A stretch of DNA of 64,000 bases from Lachancea thermotolerans CBS 6340. Its lineage: Eukaryota > Ascomycota > Saccharomycetes > Saccharomycetales > Saccharomycetaceae. The notes beneath the pieces are model-generated. The model had not been told where the DNA came from and searched no databases. It was given only the letters and a program-made list of their open reading frames with translations. The DNA lies in contig NC_013079.1 in the NCBI RefSeq assembly GCF_000142805.1, forward strand, positions 62,001 to 126,000, written 5' to 3'. The position numbers were made by a program, and so were the translations under genes. Below are positions 1 to 9,654 of this stretch, in pieces. The first letter of the stretch is position 1; every line of letters starts with the position of its first letter.

Positions 1-402
<402 letters not shown>

Positions 403-500
403 ACTAAGACTGCTGGGAGGTCGTTTTCAAGGATATTCTTCCTTCAAATTTCTTATTACATGTACACTACTAGTATAGACTACAAATGCAACTACCAACT

Positions 501-1724
501 TTACTCAAGTTGGACTTTGACTTTCTTGTTCTTTTTAGAACGGCTCTTCTTGCTCTTCTTTTTGTTGGTACCCAACATTATGCTTTTCAAGTCTTCCGTG
601 TCCTCTTCGACCTCGCTTTGCTCTCCGAGGTCGGCCTCCTCGGCAACTCTCTTCTTCATCATCTCGTACCTCTCGACACTTTCGTCACATATGGCTAAAC
701 AGTTCAGCCTCTCTCCGCAATCATAAACTGCAACTTGCTCTCTATTGGACATATCCCAAACGACAATTTTACCATCAGAACTTATTGTTACTAGGTAGTG
801 GCCAAACTCGTTTCTGTAAAATTTGAAGTCTTTGACACGGGTGGCGTGGCCCTGTAGGGTGTACTCTGGGGTTATAGGCGTCTCTTCAGCGTCGCCGGTC
901 TTCTCAGCCTCCTCAGCTTCATCCGCATCATCTTTAAACAACTGTTCGCCCTGATACATGGACACTGAGCCATTACCAAGAGCCACAACAATATATTGTT
1001 TGTCGTTGATTTTCTCAACCTCGAGATGCATTATGGTCGATCTCCCAACATCGATCTCGCGGTGAACCTTAGCTGTTGAAGTCTTGTAAATTAAAACCTT
1101 GTTCAACAAAGCTACGGCAAAAAACTCTCCATTGTCTCCGCACCACCTTACAAACTGGCCGTTTTGGTTGTATTTTTTCAGCTTCAAGATGCCAGCCTTT
1201 TTCACAGTCATCAAATTCCATAGTCTAATTGAATGGTCCTCGCTTACGCTAATGGCAATTCTGTTTGATGGATGAATGTCAAAATCATTGATCCTGGCCG
1301 AGTGGCCTTTCAGAGTACCAAAATTTTCCCAGTCTTTAACCCTCCAGACGACAAGGTTGTGATCCTCTGAAGCAGAAAGGAGCCACTTACTGTTGCCGTG
1401 AGTGACTGGCTTCTCAGAGTCGTCACCGTCCTGATTGGGGATAGCAGCACCTCTCGAAAACTTCAAGGAGGTGATAGAGCCCTGGTGGCTAAGCAGTGTT
1501 CCTAACTCTTTTCTCTTCTGAAGATCATAAATCCTAATGTGCTCATCGTTTGAGCCAGACACAAGGTATCTTTTCGAGATGTCTAGGCATTTAACGCTCA
1601 GAGAGTGTGCCTGGAAATGAAAAATTGGAGTAAAAAGCGGCGAGGGAAGGGATAAATTCAAGGATAGACACAAGAGGTTGTGCTCATATGATCCCACAAC
1701 AATTCTGAACTGATTTTGAGACAT
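501..1724 (-). CDS. MAK11: WD40 60S ribosome-assembly factor Mak11
   Basis: The 407-aa protein is a WD-repeat factor. Its S. cerevisiae orthologue is essential, nuclear, and needed for early 60S subunit maturation; it is related to the PAK1-inhibitor family. WD-type strands are visible at about residues 54-68 (LVSGSNDEHIRIYDL), 115-128, 157-170 (SVSEDHSIRLWNL) and 311-325 (LVTISSDGKIVVWDM). An acidic insert lies near residues 265-282, and the C-terminus is a lysine-rich, nucleolar-type tail. The next gene upstream is SPT23/MGA2, the same pairing as YKL021C/YKL020C. The start is the ATG at 1724; a PAC and an RRPE motif lie 39-60 bp upstream of it, as expected for a ribosome-biogenesis gene. 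Confidence 0.93.
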   Translation of the reverse strand: MSQNQFRIVVGSYEHNLLCLSLNLSLPSPLFTPIFHFQAHSLSVKCLDISKRYLVSGSNDEHIRIYDLQKRKELGTLLSHQGSITSLKFSRGAAIPNQDGDDSEKPVTHGNSKWLLSASEDHNLVVWRVKDWENFGTLKGHSARINDFDIHPSNRIAISVSEDHSIRLWNLMTVKKAGILKLKKYNQNGQFVRWCGDNGEFFAVALLNKVLIYKTSTAKVHREIDVGRSTIMHLEVEKINDKQYIVVALGNGSVSMYQGEQLFKDDADEAEEAEKTGDAEETPITPEYTLQGHATRVKDFKFYRNEFGHYLVTISSDGKIVVWDMSNREQVAVYDCGERLNCLAICDESVERYEMMKKRVAEEADLGEQSEVEEDTEDLKSIMLGTNKKKSKKSRSKKNKKVKVQLE

Positions 1725-1762
1725 CTCTGGTTGTGTGTTCGGTTTTTACAGGTATGAGTTGA

Positions 1763-1784
1763 AGCTCATCGCATCAAAAATTTT
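1763..1784 (-). promoter_or_regulatory. PAC plus RRPE motifs upstream of MAK11
   Basis: On the minus strand 1772-1763 reads GCGATGAGCT, a perfect PAC motif (GCGATGAGMT). Beside it AAAAATTTT (1776-1784) matches the RRPE core. PAC is bound by Dot6/Tod6 and RRPE by Stb3 in S. cerevisiae ribosome-biogenesis promoters; binding here is inferred. Confidence 0.75.
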
Positions 1785-1994
1785 CTATCTTTAAATCATT
1801 AATCGACGACACTATTGAAAGATTGGGTTTTGATCCACCTTTGGCGCCAAAGAACAACTTAGAAGCAAATGCCCAGTTTTTAATACCAACTTACTCTATA
1901 ACAGCATATACATATCAGTAACTATACGGTGAACGAAATGATCATATTAGCCCTGAAACAAATTCTTTGTCAACTTGTAAAAATTGTCTTTCCT

Positions 1995-4900
1995 CTAGGA
2001 GCCCTCTATACCTCCTGCAACAGCAGCGCCAGCTTGAAGACTATGCAATGAACCCTTGAATGCCCCTTTGACCCTCTCGTTGCCCAACATCACATTTGCC
2101 AGCCCGACTCTCAAGTACTCAGATACCGCTTGCGATAGATGATGAATCCTGTTCCCATCATGGCCAAATTCAAAAATCAAAAACGAAGATAAGAGAATTA
2201 TGGCGACGGGAAGCCAGAAGAACAACAACATTTTGTCATTTCGGAAATTCTGCCGCTGTTGAAAGAAACGGTTTAAGCGCGCTTGTAGCGCATCTTCCTC
2301 ATCTTCTGAGGACGTCTGCGAATCTTCCGCAGTGCTAGATTGAGTAGCAGTTAGTTCTGTTGGGTTGCGGTTAGCTAGCAAAGATTTTTTATTTCTCTCT
2401 CTATCCAGCACGGGGAACAGGTCTTCGTATTTTGGAAGGTCGTCATTAAATGCGTTCAAGACCCGGTTCCAAATAGAGTTTTCAAACTGGCCTGAGTGTC
2501 TGTGTGCTTCTTGGGATGTCGCTATAAGGGCAGAGTCTTGTGATTGTGAGTTGTCCGCAGTTGCGATAGAGTCATCGTCGTCCTGCAGTAAGCACTCATC
2601 TCCGTCTTCTTCATAGCCGTCCAGATCCTCATCGTCGTCAGATAGTGTATCTTCGGCCATTTTGGAAATATGCACTTGTATGTTGTCGTTGAGCGAGGCC
2701 AAGGACTCGGCATCAAATACGCTTGATTGAAAGCTACTGTCTGAAAGCTTCCGCAGCATATTACAAGAGTACTCCTCGCTACTGGAATCAGTGTCGAGGG
2801 CGTCTAAGACCTCATTCAGATAATCTTCATATCTTTCGTCGTCGGTGTCGTGGTTGGCAATGAACAGGGCCCTTGGTGAAGATCCGTTAATTGTCTCTGC
2901 ATGCACGGTAGCCTTGCACTGAACAAGAAGACGGATTATCCTTGCATCACCATTTAAACAGGCGAAATGGAGAGGCAAGAACCCAAAAGAGTCCTTGGCA
3001 TCAACTCGAGCTCCCTTTCTGACTAAGGCCGATGCTAAATGATAGTACCCTTTTAAGCATGCAAGGTGAAGCATTGTCTGTCCTTCTTCATCGCACATTG
3101 ATAAATTAGAACTGGAATTGAGCAGCTTGATGACCTTCAACAGCAAACTCTCGTCAGAATACAGAACTTGTCCCATTCCGATGTTGTAAGAGTTTTGAGG
3201 AGCATTATTCGCAGAAGGGGAAGGCGTACTATTTGAAGAGTTTCCTTCATGACCAACAATACGTTTTGCTATATTTCTAGCATCTTCTAACTTACCGTTC
3301 ATTTTCAGACCAACAATTTGAAGAGCTAGCTCAATAAGTTGTCTATCTGTGTCGTCAACGTAAGTGAAAATTGCTTTGCTGTTTGACATGGTGCCGAGAA
3401 CTTCTGGTTGTTCTTCCTCTTTTTCAAATACTGTTACAAGCACTTCCTGGGCCCTTGAGGAAGGTGGAAGATACGTAACAAGAGTTGATTCTGACCAGCA
3501 TTGAGTTGATAAGGCCCGATTCTGTCCGAACTTTACTATCATCCCAGGCTTGAAGTTTGAACCTAGAAGGGTTACTTCAATCCCACCCTTAACAGGTCCC
3601 TGGGAGGGAATCACACGATTAATATAGGGACGAGGGGCTTGAGGCACCTCGGCCAGATCTGAAATCTCGCGCAGCATGCTATTCGTAGCTGTCATCATGG
3701 CAGCCGTAGGATTGTTATGAGCGGGTTGATTGAGAAGAGGTATTGAGTGGTTGGAAGATGAAGCAGACAATGACTTGCTAAAGTTTGAATTGGCATGAGG
3801 CTTCGTAAAATTCTGTGGAGAAAAGCCAATTGCCGTGGAGTTATAGTCTGGTGAAGATCTCTTTCGCTTGTAGCCAGACGCTTTATCGGGCAAAGACACT
3901 GATGATGCAGCGCCCCTTGGGCCATACGATTCGACCACATTAGCATCGGTAGCATGTGCCTCCGAACTATCTCCACCCATGGAGGTGGGAGATAGCATGT
4001 GCTCGCCTTTGACAGAAAGATGCATAAAGTCATCTCTAGGTTTGTGGTTCTCCATCCCGCTAAAGTCGCTAGTGGAAGTGACATTCGGAATTTCACTTCT
4101 CTCGCTTCTGGATCCATCCGTGTTGTTATTAGAGTCCGCAACAGAATCCTGGAGTGAAGTGTTTGCAGCCGCGTCCCTGTTTGATTTTTTATCCATGATC
4201 ATGATAGGCCCCGTTAAACTTTTTGCCAACACCTCTTGATTGGCGTTTCTTAGGACAAACAAGATTTTGAAGCCTTCGGGCTCCTTGTGGTGACGGCAGT
4301 AGCAAACTATTCTAGTGGACAGGTCAAAAGATTTGAATTGAGGAGTACAGTTGACATCTTTGATAGAAAAGACTTGCTTGCTGTTAAATACAACAGCACG
4401 TCTGTTTTCATTGTTACACCATAACATATTGTCGCAAAGACCTGATTTGCGTCGAGACGCTCTGCGCTGTTCACGCTTGACGCATCGGCTGCAAACGTAA
4501 GTGGGCTTCCCGTTAGAAGCACACACTAAAAAGCTTTCCAGGTAGAGAATCTCGTTCTGAATTTCGCGAGGGTATGTAGTAATGTCATCTTCCAGATACC
4601 ATTTTTGTTTAGTGATGCAGTCGGTAGGCAAATGCACGATGTATTCGCGAGGAGGAGGAGAGATAGAAAGCTCAAGCTTAATCTGAGTTTCAACTCGCGA
4701 CGCAGAGGGCATTCCAGAAACAACAAGTTTGTAAGGCAACGTGTCCTCGGGGATGTCTAAGAAATCGCTGGAATTCAGATAGGCGGACTGAATGGGCTTC
4801 GTTCTGCCAAACTGCAGAGAACGATCCACAAGGCGCTCGCAGCCCTGGCTATAGCTCATAGCTTGCGGCGGCGTGGTGAGGCCCGTGGAGATACTCGGAG

Positions 4901-5252
4901 CGGGGCTCTGGATGTCGCTGGTACCACCCAGAGGCGAAATGGACTTGCGAGGCTGGCGCGGCTCTGAGAAGCCGTTCAGCAAGTCTGGGGCGCCCACGCC
5001 CAGCATCATCGAAGAGGTGTGCTGCGGTTGGAGCGTGTAATTGGACGGCTGTAGGAGCATGTCGGTGTTGATGAAGGTGCTGAAAAGATCATCGCCGTGC
5101 TGTTCCTCACCGTCGCCGCCTCCATAACTACCGGGCTGCTGGTGCTGCTGCTCTTGTTGTTCTTGTTGCTGCTGCTGTTGCTGCTGACTCTCCGCGAATA
5201 GGAAGTCCTCAAGGAGCTCGGTCTCCATCATGTGTGTATCTTGTTGCACCAT
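1995..5252 (-). CDS. SPT23: ER-membrane transcription activator precursor, Spt23/Mga2 ancestor
   Basis: The 1085-aa protein is the single pre-duplication counterpart of Spt23 and Mga2. These are ER-anchored precursors released by Rsp5 ubiquitination and proteasomal processing, after which they activate OLE1 (fatty-acid desaturase). Features in order: a glutamine-rich stretch near residues 22-40, an IPT/TIG domain at about 540-625 (PYINRVIPSQGPVKGGIEVT), ankyrin repeats at about 717-800, an LPKY Rsp5-docking motif at about 939, and one transmembrane helix at about 1008-1030 close to the C-terminus. Length matches Spt23 (1082) and Mga2 (1113). Position fits both YKL020C and YIR033W, so which name is closer cannot be settled here. 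The start is the ATG at 5252. Confidence 0.93.
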   Translation of the reverse strand: MVQQDTHMMETELLEDFLFAESQQQQQQQQEQQEQQHQQPGSYGGGDGEEQHGDDLFSTFINTDMLLQPSNYTLQPQHTSSMMLGVGAPDLLNGFSEPRQPRKSISPLGGTSDIQSPAPSISTGLTTPPQAMSYSQGCERLVDRSLQFGRTKPIQSAYLNSSDFLDIPEDTLPYKLVVSGMPSASRVETQIKLELSISPPPREYIVHLPTDCITKQKWYLEDDITTYPREIQNEILYLESFLVCASNGKPTYVCSRCVKREQRRASRRKSGLCDNMLWCNNENRRAVVFNSKQVFSIKDVNCTPQFKSFDLSTRIVCYCRHHKEPEGFKILFVLRNANQEVLAKSLTGPIMIMDKKSNRDAAANTSLQDSVADSNNNTDGSRSERSEIPNVTSTSDFSGMENHKPRDDFMHLSVKGEHMLSPTSMGGDSSEAHATDANVVESYGPRGAASSVSLPDKASGYKRKRSSPDYNSTAIGFSPQNFTKPHANSNFSKSLSASSSNHSIPLLNQPAHNNPTAAMMTATNSMLREISDLAEVPQAPRPYINRVIPSQGPVKGGIEVTLLGSNFKPGMIVKFGQNRALSTQCWSESTLVTYLPPSSRAQEVLVTVFEKEEEQPEVLGTMSNSKAIFTYVDDTDRQLIELALQIVGLKMNGKLEDARNIAKRIVGHEGNSSNSTPSPSANNAPQNSYNIGMGQVLYSDESLLLKVIKLLNSSSNLSMCDEEGQTMLHLACLKGYYHLASALVRKGARVDAKDSFGFLPLHFACLNGDARIIRLLVQCKATVHAETINGSSPRALFIANHDTDDERYEDYLNEVLDALDTDSSSEEYSCNMLRKLSDSSFQSSVFDAESLASLNDNIQVHISKMAEDTLSDDDEDLDGYEEDGDECLLQDDDDSIATADNSQSQDSALIATSQEAHRHSGQFENSIWNRVLNAFNDDLPKYEDLFPVLDRERNKKSLLANRNPTELTATQSSTAEDSQTSSEDEEDALQARLNRFFQQRQNFRNDKMLLFFWLPVAIILLSSFLIFEFGHDGNRIHHLSQAVSEYLRVGLANVMLGNERVKGAFKGSLHSLQAGAAVAGGIEGS

Positions 5253-6273
5253 TAAGCGCGAGGTGAGTTAATGTAAAAATCTGCGCCAAGCGCTAGCGTT
5301 CCACCAAGCGAGTCTCGGAGTTGATCTTTGCCGGCTCGTGGAATAGGTTTTTGTGAAAGTTCTTACAGACAGACTTTCGCGCTCTCTGTAATCCGTTTAA
5401 CCACCCCTCGACTGTCGTGTTCTTTCCGCTCGCGTTCGCTCACTCTAGAACTTTTAAATCGCACCTCTCGTATAGCGCGTTTCAAGTGTCTTGGGTCACT
5501 TCCTGAACCTCGCAGTGTGCTAAAAGTTCAAGTCTAAAAAGCCCTGACAGTTTATGAAACTAACTTAAACCGGTATATTGGTCGAGATGAGGTTTGGGGA
5601 TCCACCGTGTGGTTCGTTTCCATTCTGTTGAATTTGGCAAGGAGACATCACGTGAGGATTACCCGCATTTGACTTCAATTGAAACGGTCGCAGTTACCCG
5701 GATCCGATATATAGTCATATTACTTAGTCACGTGCCTCGCGATGACTGGGTCAGCGACTGGACGAGGCGACGCCATGCGAGAAGCTCGCGACGTAGGCCA
5801 GCGAGCATGTGCGGCTAAAGGCTTTTGAAATTCTGGGGATTGGTAGGACGTATTAATCAAGACTTTGTTCAAACTGGATGCGGCCAGAACATGTCAGAGA
5901 GCAGTAAAGGTGTTCTGAGTTGGCCGCTTCACTTGTTGTCGGCAGAGAATTGCCGCCTGGAACTTGCAGATGCCAATAGACGTCGTCGAAGCCGTTTAAT
6001 TGGTTTAGTAGCCGACTGCTCGTTGGTGCGGCGCACCTCTTCCTGTTTTTTAGATCACGTGCCATATGCCAGCGTTCCAACACTACAGGGTTGATCGTGG
6101 ATGTAGCCTAAACTGGAGCACTTCACATCATGAGGCAAGCACGGCTAAAACAGCTCGAGCAGCACAACGTGTACTGTCTGCCCTAAGAGTTCTCGAGGAT
6201 TTGTTCAAAAAGAGCCTGAGTTTCTTCCCTCCCACGCCTGCAGGTCTTCCTTAACTGTGGTTTGTTCTTCGCC
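5253..6273. other. Divergent promoter region between SPT23/MGA2 and RAM2, no gene seen
   Basis: This is about 1.0 kb with only short, unconvincing open frames. It holds three RTCACRTG (Cbf1-type) octamers at 5647-5654, 5727-5734 and 6054-6061, and an AT-rich GATATATAG at about 5706. In S. cerevisiae the DAL gene cluster occupies the corresponding MGA2-YVH1 interval; none of its genes is present here. Confidence 0.6.
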
Positions 6274-7221
6274 ATGAGTGATGCTCCAGAGTTCCAGTAC
6301 GATGATATTGAGCCGCTCCCGATCTCGGGCGGTCAGGAGGGCGAGCTCTGTCAAATTATGTATGACGGCGAATACCGCACCGTGATGGGCATTGCCAGAG
6401 CCCTGCTACAGAAGTTGGAGTTCTCAGAGCGTGCCTTGCACGCTACTTCGCAGGCCATTGACTTGGTGCCCGCATTTTACACCATGTGGAACTACCGGTT
6501 CCAGATTGTGAAGGCCTTGTACGGCACAGACGGCGCAGAGCTGAACCGTGAGCTCGACTGGCTTGACGAGTTCACTCTAAATAACCCCAAAAACTATCAG
6601 ATATGGTCTTACCGACAGGCTCTGCTGCGGTTGCATCCGTCACCTGAGTTCCAACGCGAACTGCCAATCCTGCAATCTATGATCGACGATGATACCAAGA
6701 ACTACCACGTGTGGTCCTACCGCCGGTGGTGTGTATTGTTCTTTGGCGACTTCACAAATGAGCTTCAATTTGCCTCGTCACTGATAGCTCGCGACGTTTA
6801 CAACAACAGTGCTTGGTGCCATCGCATGTTTGTACTGAAAAACCAGGTGCCAAAGGGCCCTCCGGCAGAGGCCCTTACGGGCGAACTCCACTACACAAAG
6901 AAACAAATTGAACTCGCACCTCAGAACATCAGTTCCTGGAACTACTTACGAGGTTTGTACGACGAGTTTCTAGATGGCAAAGCGGACCCAGCCATCATGG
7001 AGTTCGCCTTAAGCTTTACTCCAGGAATTTTTGCCGCAGATGCGTCTGACACTGGCCCCCAAATACAATCTTCTTACGCCCTAGAGTTTCTCGCACGTGC
7101 ATACGCCAAGAACGAAGATACATTTGCGCAGGCTCGCAAGGCCTATCAGGCTCTTTCAGACCATTTTGACCCCATTCGAAAGAACTTCTGGGCATACAAA
7201 ATTCGCTCACTTACTGCGTGA
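6274..7221 (+). CDS. RAM2: Protein farnesyl-/geranylgeranyltransferase type I alpha subunit
   Basis: The 315-aa protein is the shared alpha subunit of CaaX farnesyltransferase (with Ram1) and geranylgeranyltransferase I (with Cdc43), which prenylate Ras, a-factor precursor and Rho proteins in the cytosol. It shows the alpha-subunit (PPTA) tetratricopeptide-like repeats with their Trp/Tyr signatures: FYTMWNYRF, NPKNYQIWSYRQALL, TKNYHVWSYRRW, NNSAWCHRMF and NISSWNYLRG, ending in DPIRKNFWAYKI. Length equals the S. cerevisiae protein (316). The frame is open four codons further upstream, but the first ATG in frame is 6274, giving MSDAPEFQYDDIEPLPI, which aligns with the orthologue's start. Confidence 0.95.
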   Translation: MSDAPEFQYDDIEPLPISGGQEGELCQIMYDGEYRTVMGIARALLQKLEFSERALHATSQAIDLVPAFYTMWNYRFQIVKALYGTDGAELNRELDWLDEFTLNNPKNYQIWSYRQALLRLHPSPEFQRELPILQSMIDDDTKNYHVWSYRRWCVLFFGDFTNELQFASSLIARDVYNNSAWCHRMFVLKNQVPKGPPAEALTGELHYTKKQIELAPQNISSWNYLRGLYDEFLDGKADPAIMEFALSFTPGIFAADASDTGPQIQSSYALEFLARAYAKNEDTFAQARKAYQALSDHFDPIRKNFWAYKIRSLTA

Positions 7222-7332
7222 AATAGCGACCCACAGCAGCACCAGACACATTCTCTTTCACTTTCTATTCAGTTACTCAACTTTTACTCTGCGCCTTTAT
7301 TCTTTATCATTTCGTAGTAAAAAAGACATCTT

Positions 7333-7360
7333 AAAAAATTTGAATGGGCCATCTCATCGC
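7333..7360 (+). promoter_or_regulatory. RRPE-like and PAC motifs upstream of YVH1
   Basis: AAAAAATTT (7333-7341) resembles the RRPE core, and ATCTCATCGC (7351-7360) is the exact complement of PAC GCGATGAGAT. They lie 80-107 bp before the ATG at 7440. An in-frame ATG at 7344 would put PAC inside the coding region, so 7440 is favoured as the start. Confidence 0.65.
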
Positions 7361-7439
7361 ATCTACACCTCATCGGCCCTCGAAATTCCCATTCTCGACA
7401 CACAACCTGCTTCGAGAAGTTGCTAAATACCAATACCTG

Positions 7440-8501
7440 ATGAGCACTATTGATAGGATCTTGGGCAACATATATGTGGGGTCGGTGCAACCTATTATAG
7501 ACCATGTCCCGCTGAGAACCGACTACAACATCTCGCATATCCTGTCTGTAATGAAGTTCGAGGTACTGCCCGAATATCTGGTCAGAAAGAGCTATACACT
7601 AAAGAATGTTGCTATCGATGACGACGAAACTACTGATATACTGCAATACATTGACGAAACGAACAGATTCATCGACTCCTGTCTGTTTCCCCACGAACCC
7701 GAGTATGATCCTCGAAAAGTGGACTTCAGGAAGAAGCCTCAACAAGGGGGCGTATACGTCCATTGTCACGCGGGTGTATCGCGGTCGGTAACATTCATTG
7801 TGGCGTATTTGATGTACCGGTACAGACTAAATCTAAAGTCCGCACTCTACGCTGTGAAAAGAAAGCATCCAGGCGCCCAGCCAAATGATAACTTCATGGA
7901 ACAACTAAAGATTTACCAGGACATGGGATCCTACCATGTTGACATCGACAATCAGGCATACAAGGTCTGGAAGCTCACCAATTCGGTGAAAGAAGACGGC
8001 ACAGGAGAAAACATCTTAGCTCAAGAAGACACTTTTAAGCACAACGACCAAAAGAGACTTCAGGAAATGACCCCCGAAGAACTTTCTGCAGTCACAGTTA
8101 TACGCTGCAAAAAATGCCGACAAAAGCTAGCTCTTTCGACTTCCTTCATACAGCACGAGCCTCCTAGCAAAGAATCGACTGAAGGTCATTTTATTAGAAG
8201 AGCGGCAGGGGGCAGAAGGATTATTGGTATCCAACAGTCGCAAGATTCGTGTTCTCATTTTTTTGTCGAACCTCTCAACTGGATGAAGGACGAGTTGCAA
8301 GGCAAGCAGGAGCTGGAGGGGAAGTTCTCGTGCCCTGGTTGCTCATCGAAAGTTGGCGGGTATAATTGGAAAGGTTCAAGATGCAGTTGCGGGAAGTGGA
8401 TGGTACCTGCGATTCATCTTCAAAATGCGAAAGTTGACCAGATCGCGTTCGCAAAGAAAGCCTTGCCCAATATGGTGGGCTCAGAACTGACAAAAGAGTA
8501 G
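7440..8501 (+). CDS. YVH1: Dual-specificity phosphatase Yvh1, 60S maturation factor
   Basis: The 353-aa protein is orthologous to Yvh1, which releases Mrt4 from pre-60S particles so that the ribosomal stalk can assemble; that role depends on its C-terminal zinc-binding domain. The phosphatase signature HCHAGVSRS is at residues 108-116 (catalytic Cys109, Arg115). The zinc region shows paired cysteines (CKKCR, a CPGC pair, a CSCGKW pair) and the conserved GKFSCPGCSSKVGGYNWKGS block. The ATG at 7440 starts MSTIDRILGNIYVG, matching the family start. An in-frame ATG at 7344 would add 32 residues, but the PAC element argues against it. In S. cerevisiae this is YIR026C, next to MND2 as here. Confidence 0.93.
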   Translation: MSTIDRILGNIYVGSVQPIIDHVPLRTDYNISHILSVMKFEVLPEYLVRKSYTLKNVAIDDDETTDILQYIDETNRFIDSCLFPHEPEYDPRKVDFRKKPQQGGVYVHCHAGVSRSVTFIVAYLMYRYRLNLKSALYAVKRKHPGAQPNDNFMEQLKIYQDMGSYHVDIDNQAYKVWKLTNSVKEDGTGENILAQEDTFKHNDQKRLQEMTPEELSAVTVIRCKKCRQKLALSTSFIQHEPPSKESTEGHFIRRAAGGRRIIGIQQSQDSCSHFFVEPLNWMKDELQGKQELEGKFSCPGCSSKVGGYNWKGSRCSCGKWMVPAIHLQNAKVDQIAFAKKALPNMVGSELTKE

Positions 8502-8538
8502 TTCTCCAGATGCATCTTTGTAAATTTAAATATGACTT

Positions 8539-9513
8539 TTAGTCACAGCCCAGGTCGTCGACATCAAACGGCGATCTTAGTCTTTGACGTCGTTGCCGGG
8601 GGAGAGGCGGACTGGCCCCACCACTGTTAATGTCTGCTATTTCAGGCCCGTTAATGCCAACGTCATAAGCTTCGATATCTGGGATAGTCACAGGGGGCAG
8701 TGCTAAGCTCCCGGAGTCCTCGTTATCGCTATAGTTGTAGCTGTGCTGATAGTTGTTCTCCATATCGTACGGATGACTCACGCCCTCGATGTGTGATGTT
8801 TCAATGAACTGCTGAACAGTGCGCTCGGCCCTTTCATAATTGTCATCTCGCGCGTTATGCGGCTCCGCTACGTCGTCGTCCGGTTCTATTCTTGCAAATT
8901 CATCGTCGTAATCATATGAGGTCTCGTCCTCATGAATATCTTGATCCAGATTAATGTCCATGTCAGGCGGTGTAAGGCTTCGTATCACTGCTTCATGCGG
9001 CAGTGTGGTCTGCTGCGGGGTATTCACATTCTCCTGTGGGCGGTCTGTGCTGAGCAGATCACGAACACCATGCGAGCCCTGCTGTTGTTGCCTCTCCTGC
9101 TCCTTGGCCTCTAGCTTCGCGAGGTCTTTGCGTTCTTTCATAGTGAACCCGATGCCTACTGGCCTGATAGAGTCCCAGCCTAACATGCGGATACTCTCCT
9201 GCTGTTTCTCGCTCAGCTCGAGCCGCATTTCGAAGGGGTCAAATTTAGAGCCTGTTGCTTTATGTACATGGTAGAATGGGTGTTCTGAGAATGCGGAATA
9301 GGCAGCAAGTGGAGGCATCGTGTAAAATTTGCTTTTAGTCTCGCGGTCTGTCTGCCGCCTACCTCTTGAGCCTAATGACTTGGGGTCGTTCCGAGACGCA
9401 GTGTGATCCTCTCGTGCCCTAAATACCGGCAAATTCTCTAGGCTGCACCCGTGGTCACGGCCCGAGACAGTATCAATGGCTAGTTGAAGTGAATCGGGTA
9501 AATCGAAGTTCAT
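8539..9513 (-). CDS. MND2: Anaphase-promoting complex subunit Mnd2 (Apc15)
   Basis: The 324-aa acidic protein is recognised as Mnd2, the APC/C subunit that in S. cerevisiae restrains the meiotic activator Ama1 and supports turnover of the mitotic checkpoint complex. Family blocks are MPPLAAYSAFSEHPFYH near residues 66-82, RMLGWDSIRPVGIGFTM near residue 110-125, and the acidic TSYDYDDEFARI near 200. The rest is low-complexity and poorly conserved. It is convergent with YVH1 (37 bp between stops), exactly as YIR025W/YIR026C. The start ATG is 9513; S. cerevisiae Mnd2 is somewhat longer (368 aa). Confidence 0.87.
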   Translation of the reverse strand: MNFDLPDSLQLAIDTVSGRDHGCSLENLPVFRAREDHTASRNDPKSLGSRGRRQTDRETKSKFYTMPPLAAYSAFSEHPFYHVHKATGSKFDPFEMRLELSEKQQESIRMLGWDSIRPVGIGFTMKERKDLAKLEAKEQERQQQQGSHGVRDLLSTDRPQENVNTPQQTTLPHEAVIRSLTPPDMDINLDQDIHEDETSYDYDDEFARIEPDDDVAEPHNARDDNYERAERTVQQFIETSHIEGVSHPYDMENNYQHSYNYSDNEDSGSLALPPVTIPDIEAYDVGINGPEIADINSGGASPPLPRQRRQRLRSPFDVDDLGCD

Positions 9514-9654
9514 GGGTGCTCTTTTTGTCTTTGTGATTTCCTCGCGGTTGAAACTGGTTACTTTAATCTTCTTCCAAAATCATATATAACTACATAATGC
9601 TAACCCGTAAGAACGTGTGCTTGCCCGCAATTCGAAGTTTCCAGTTACTCAAAT

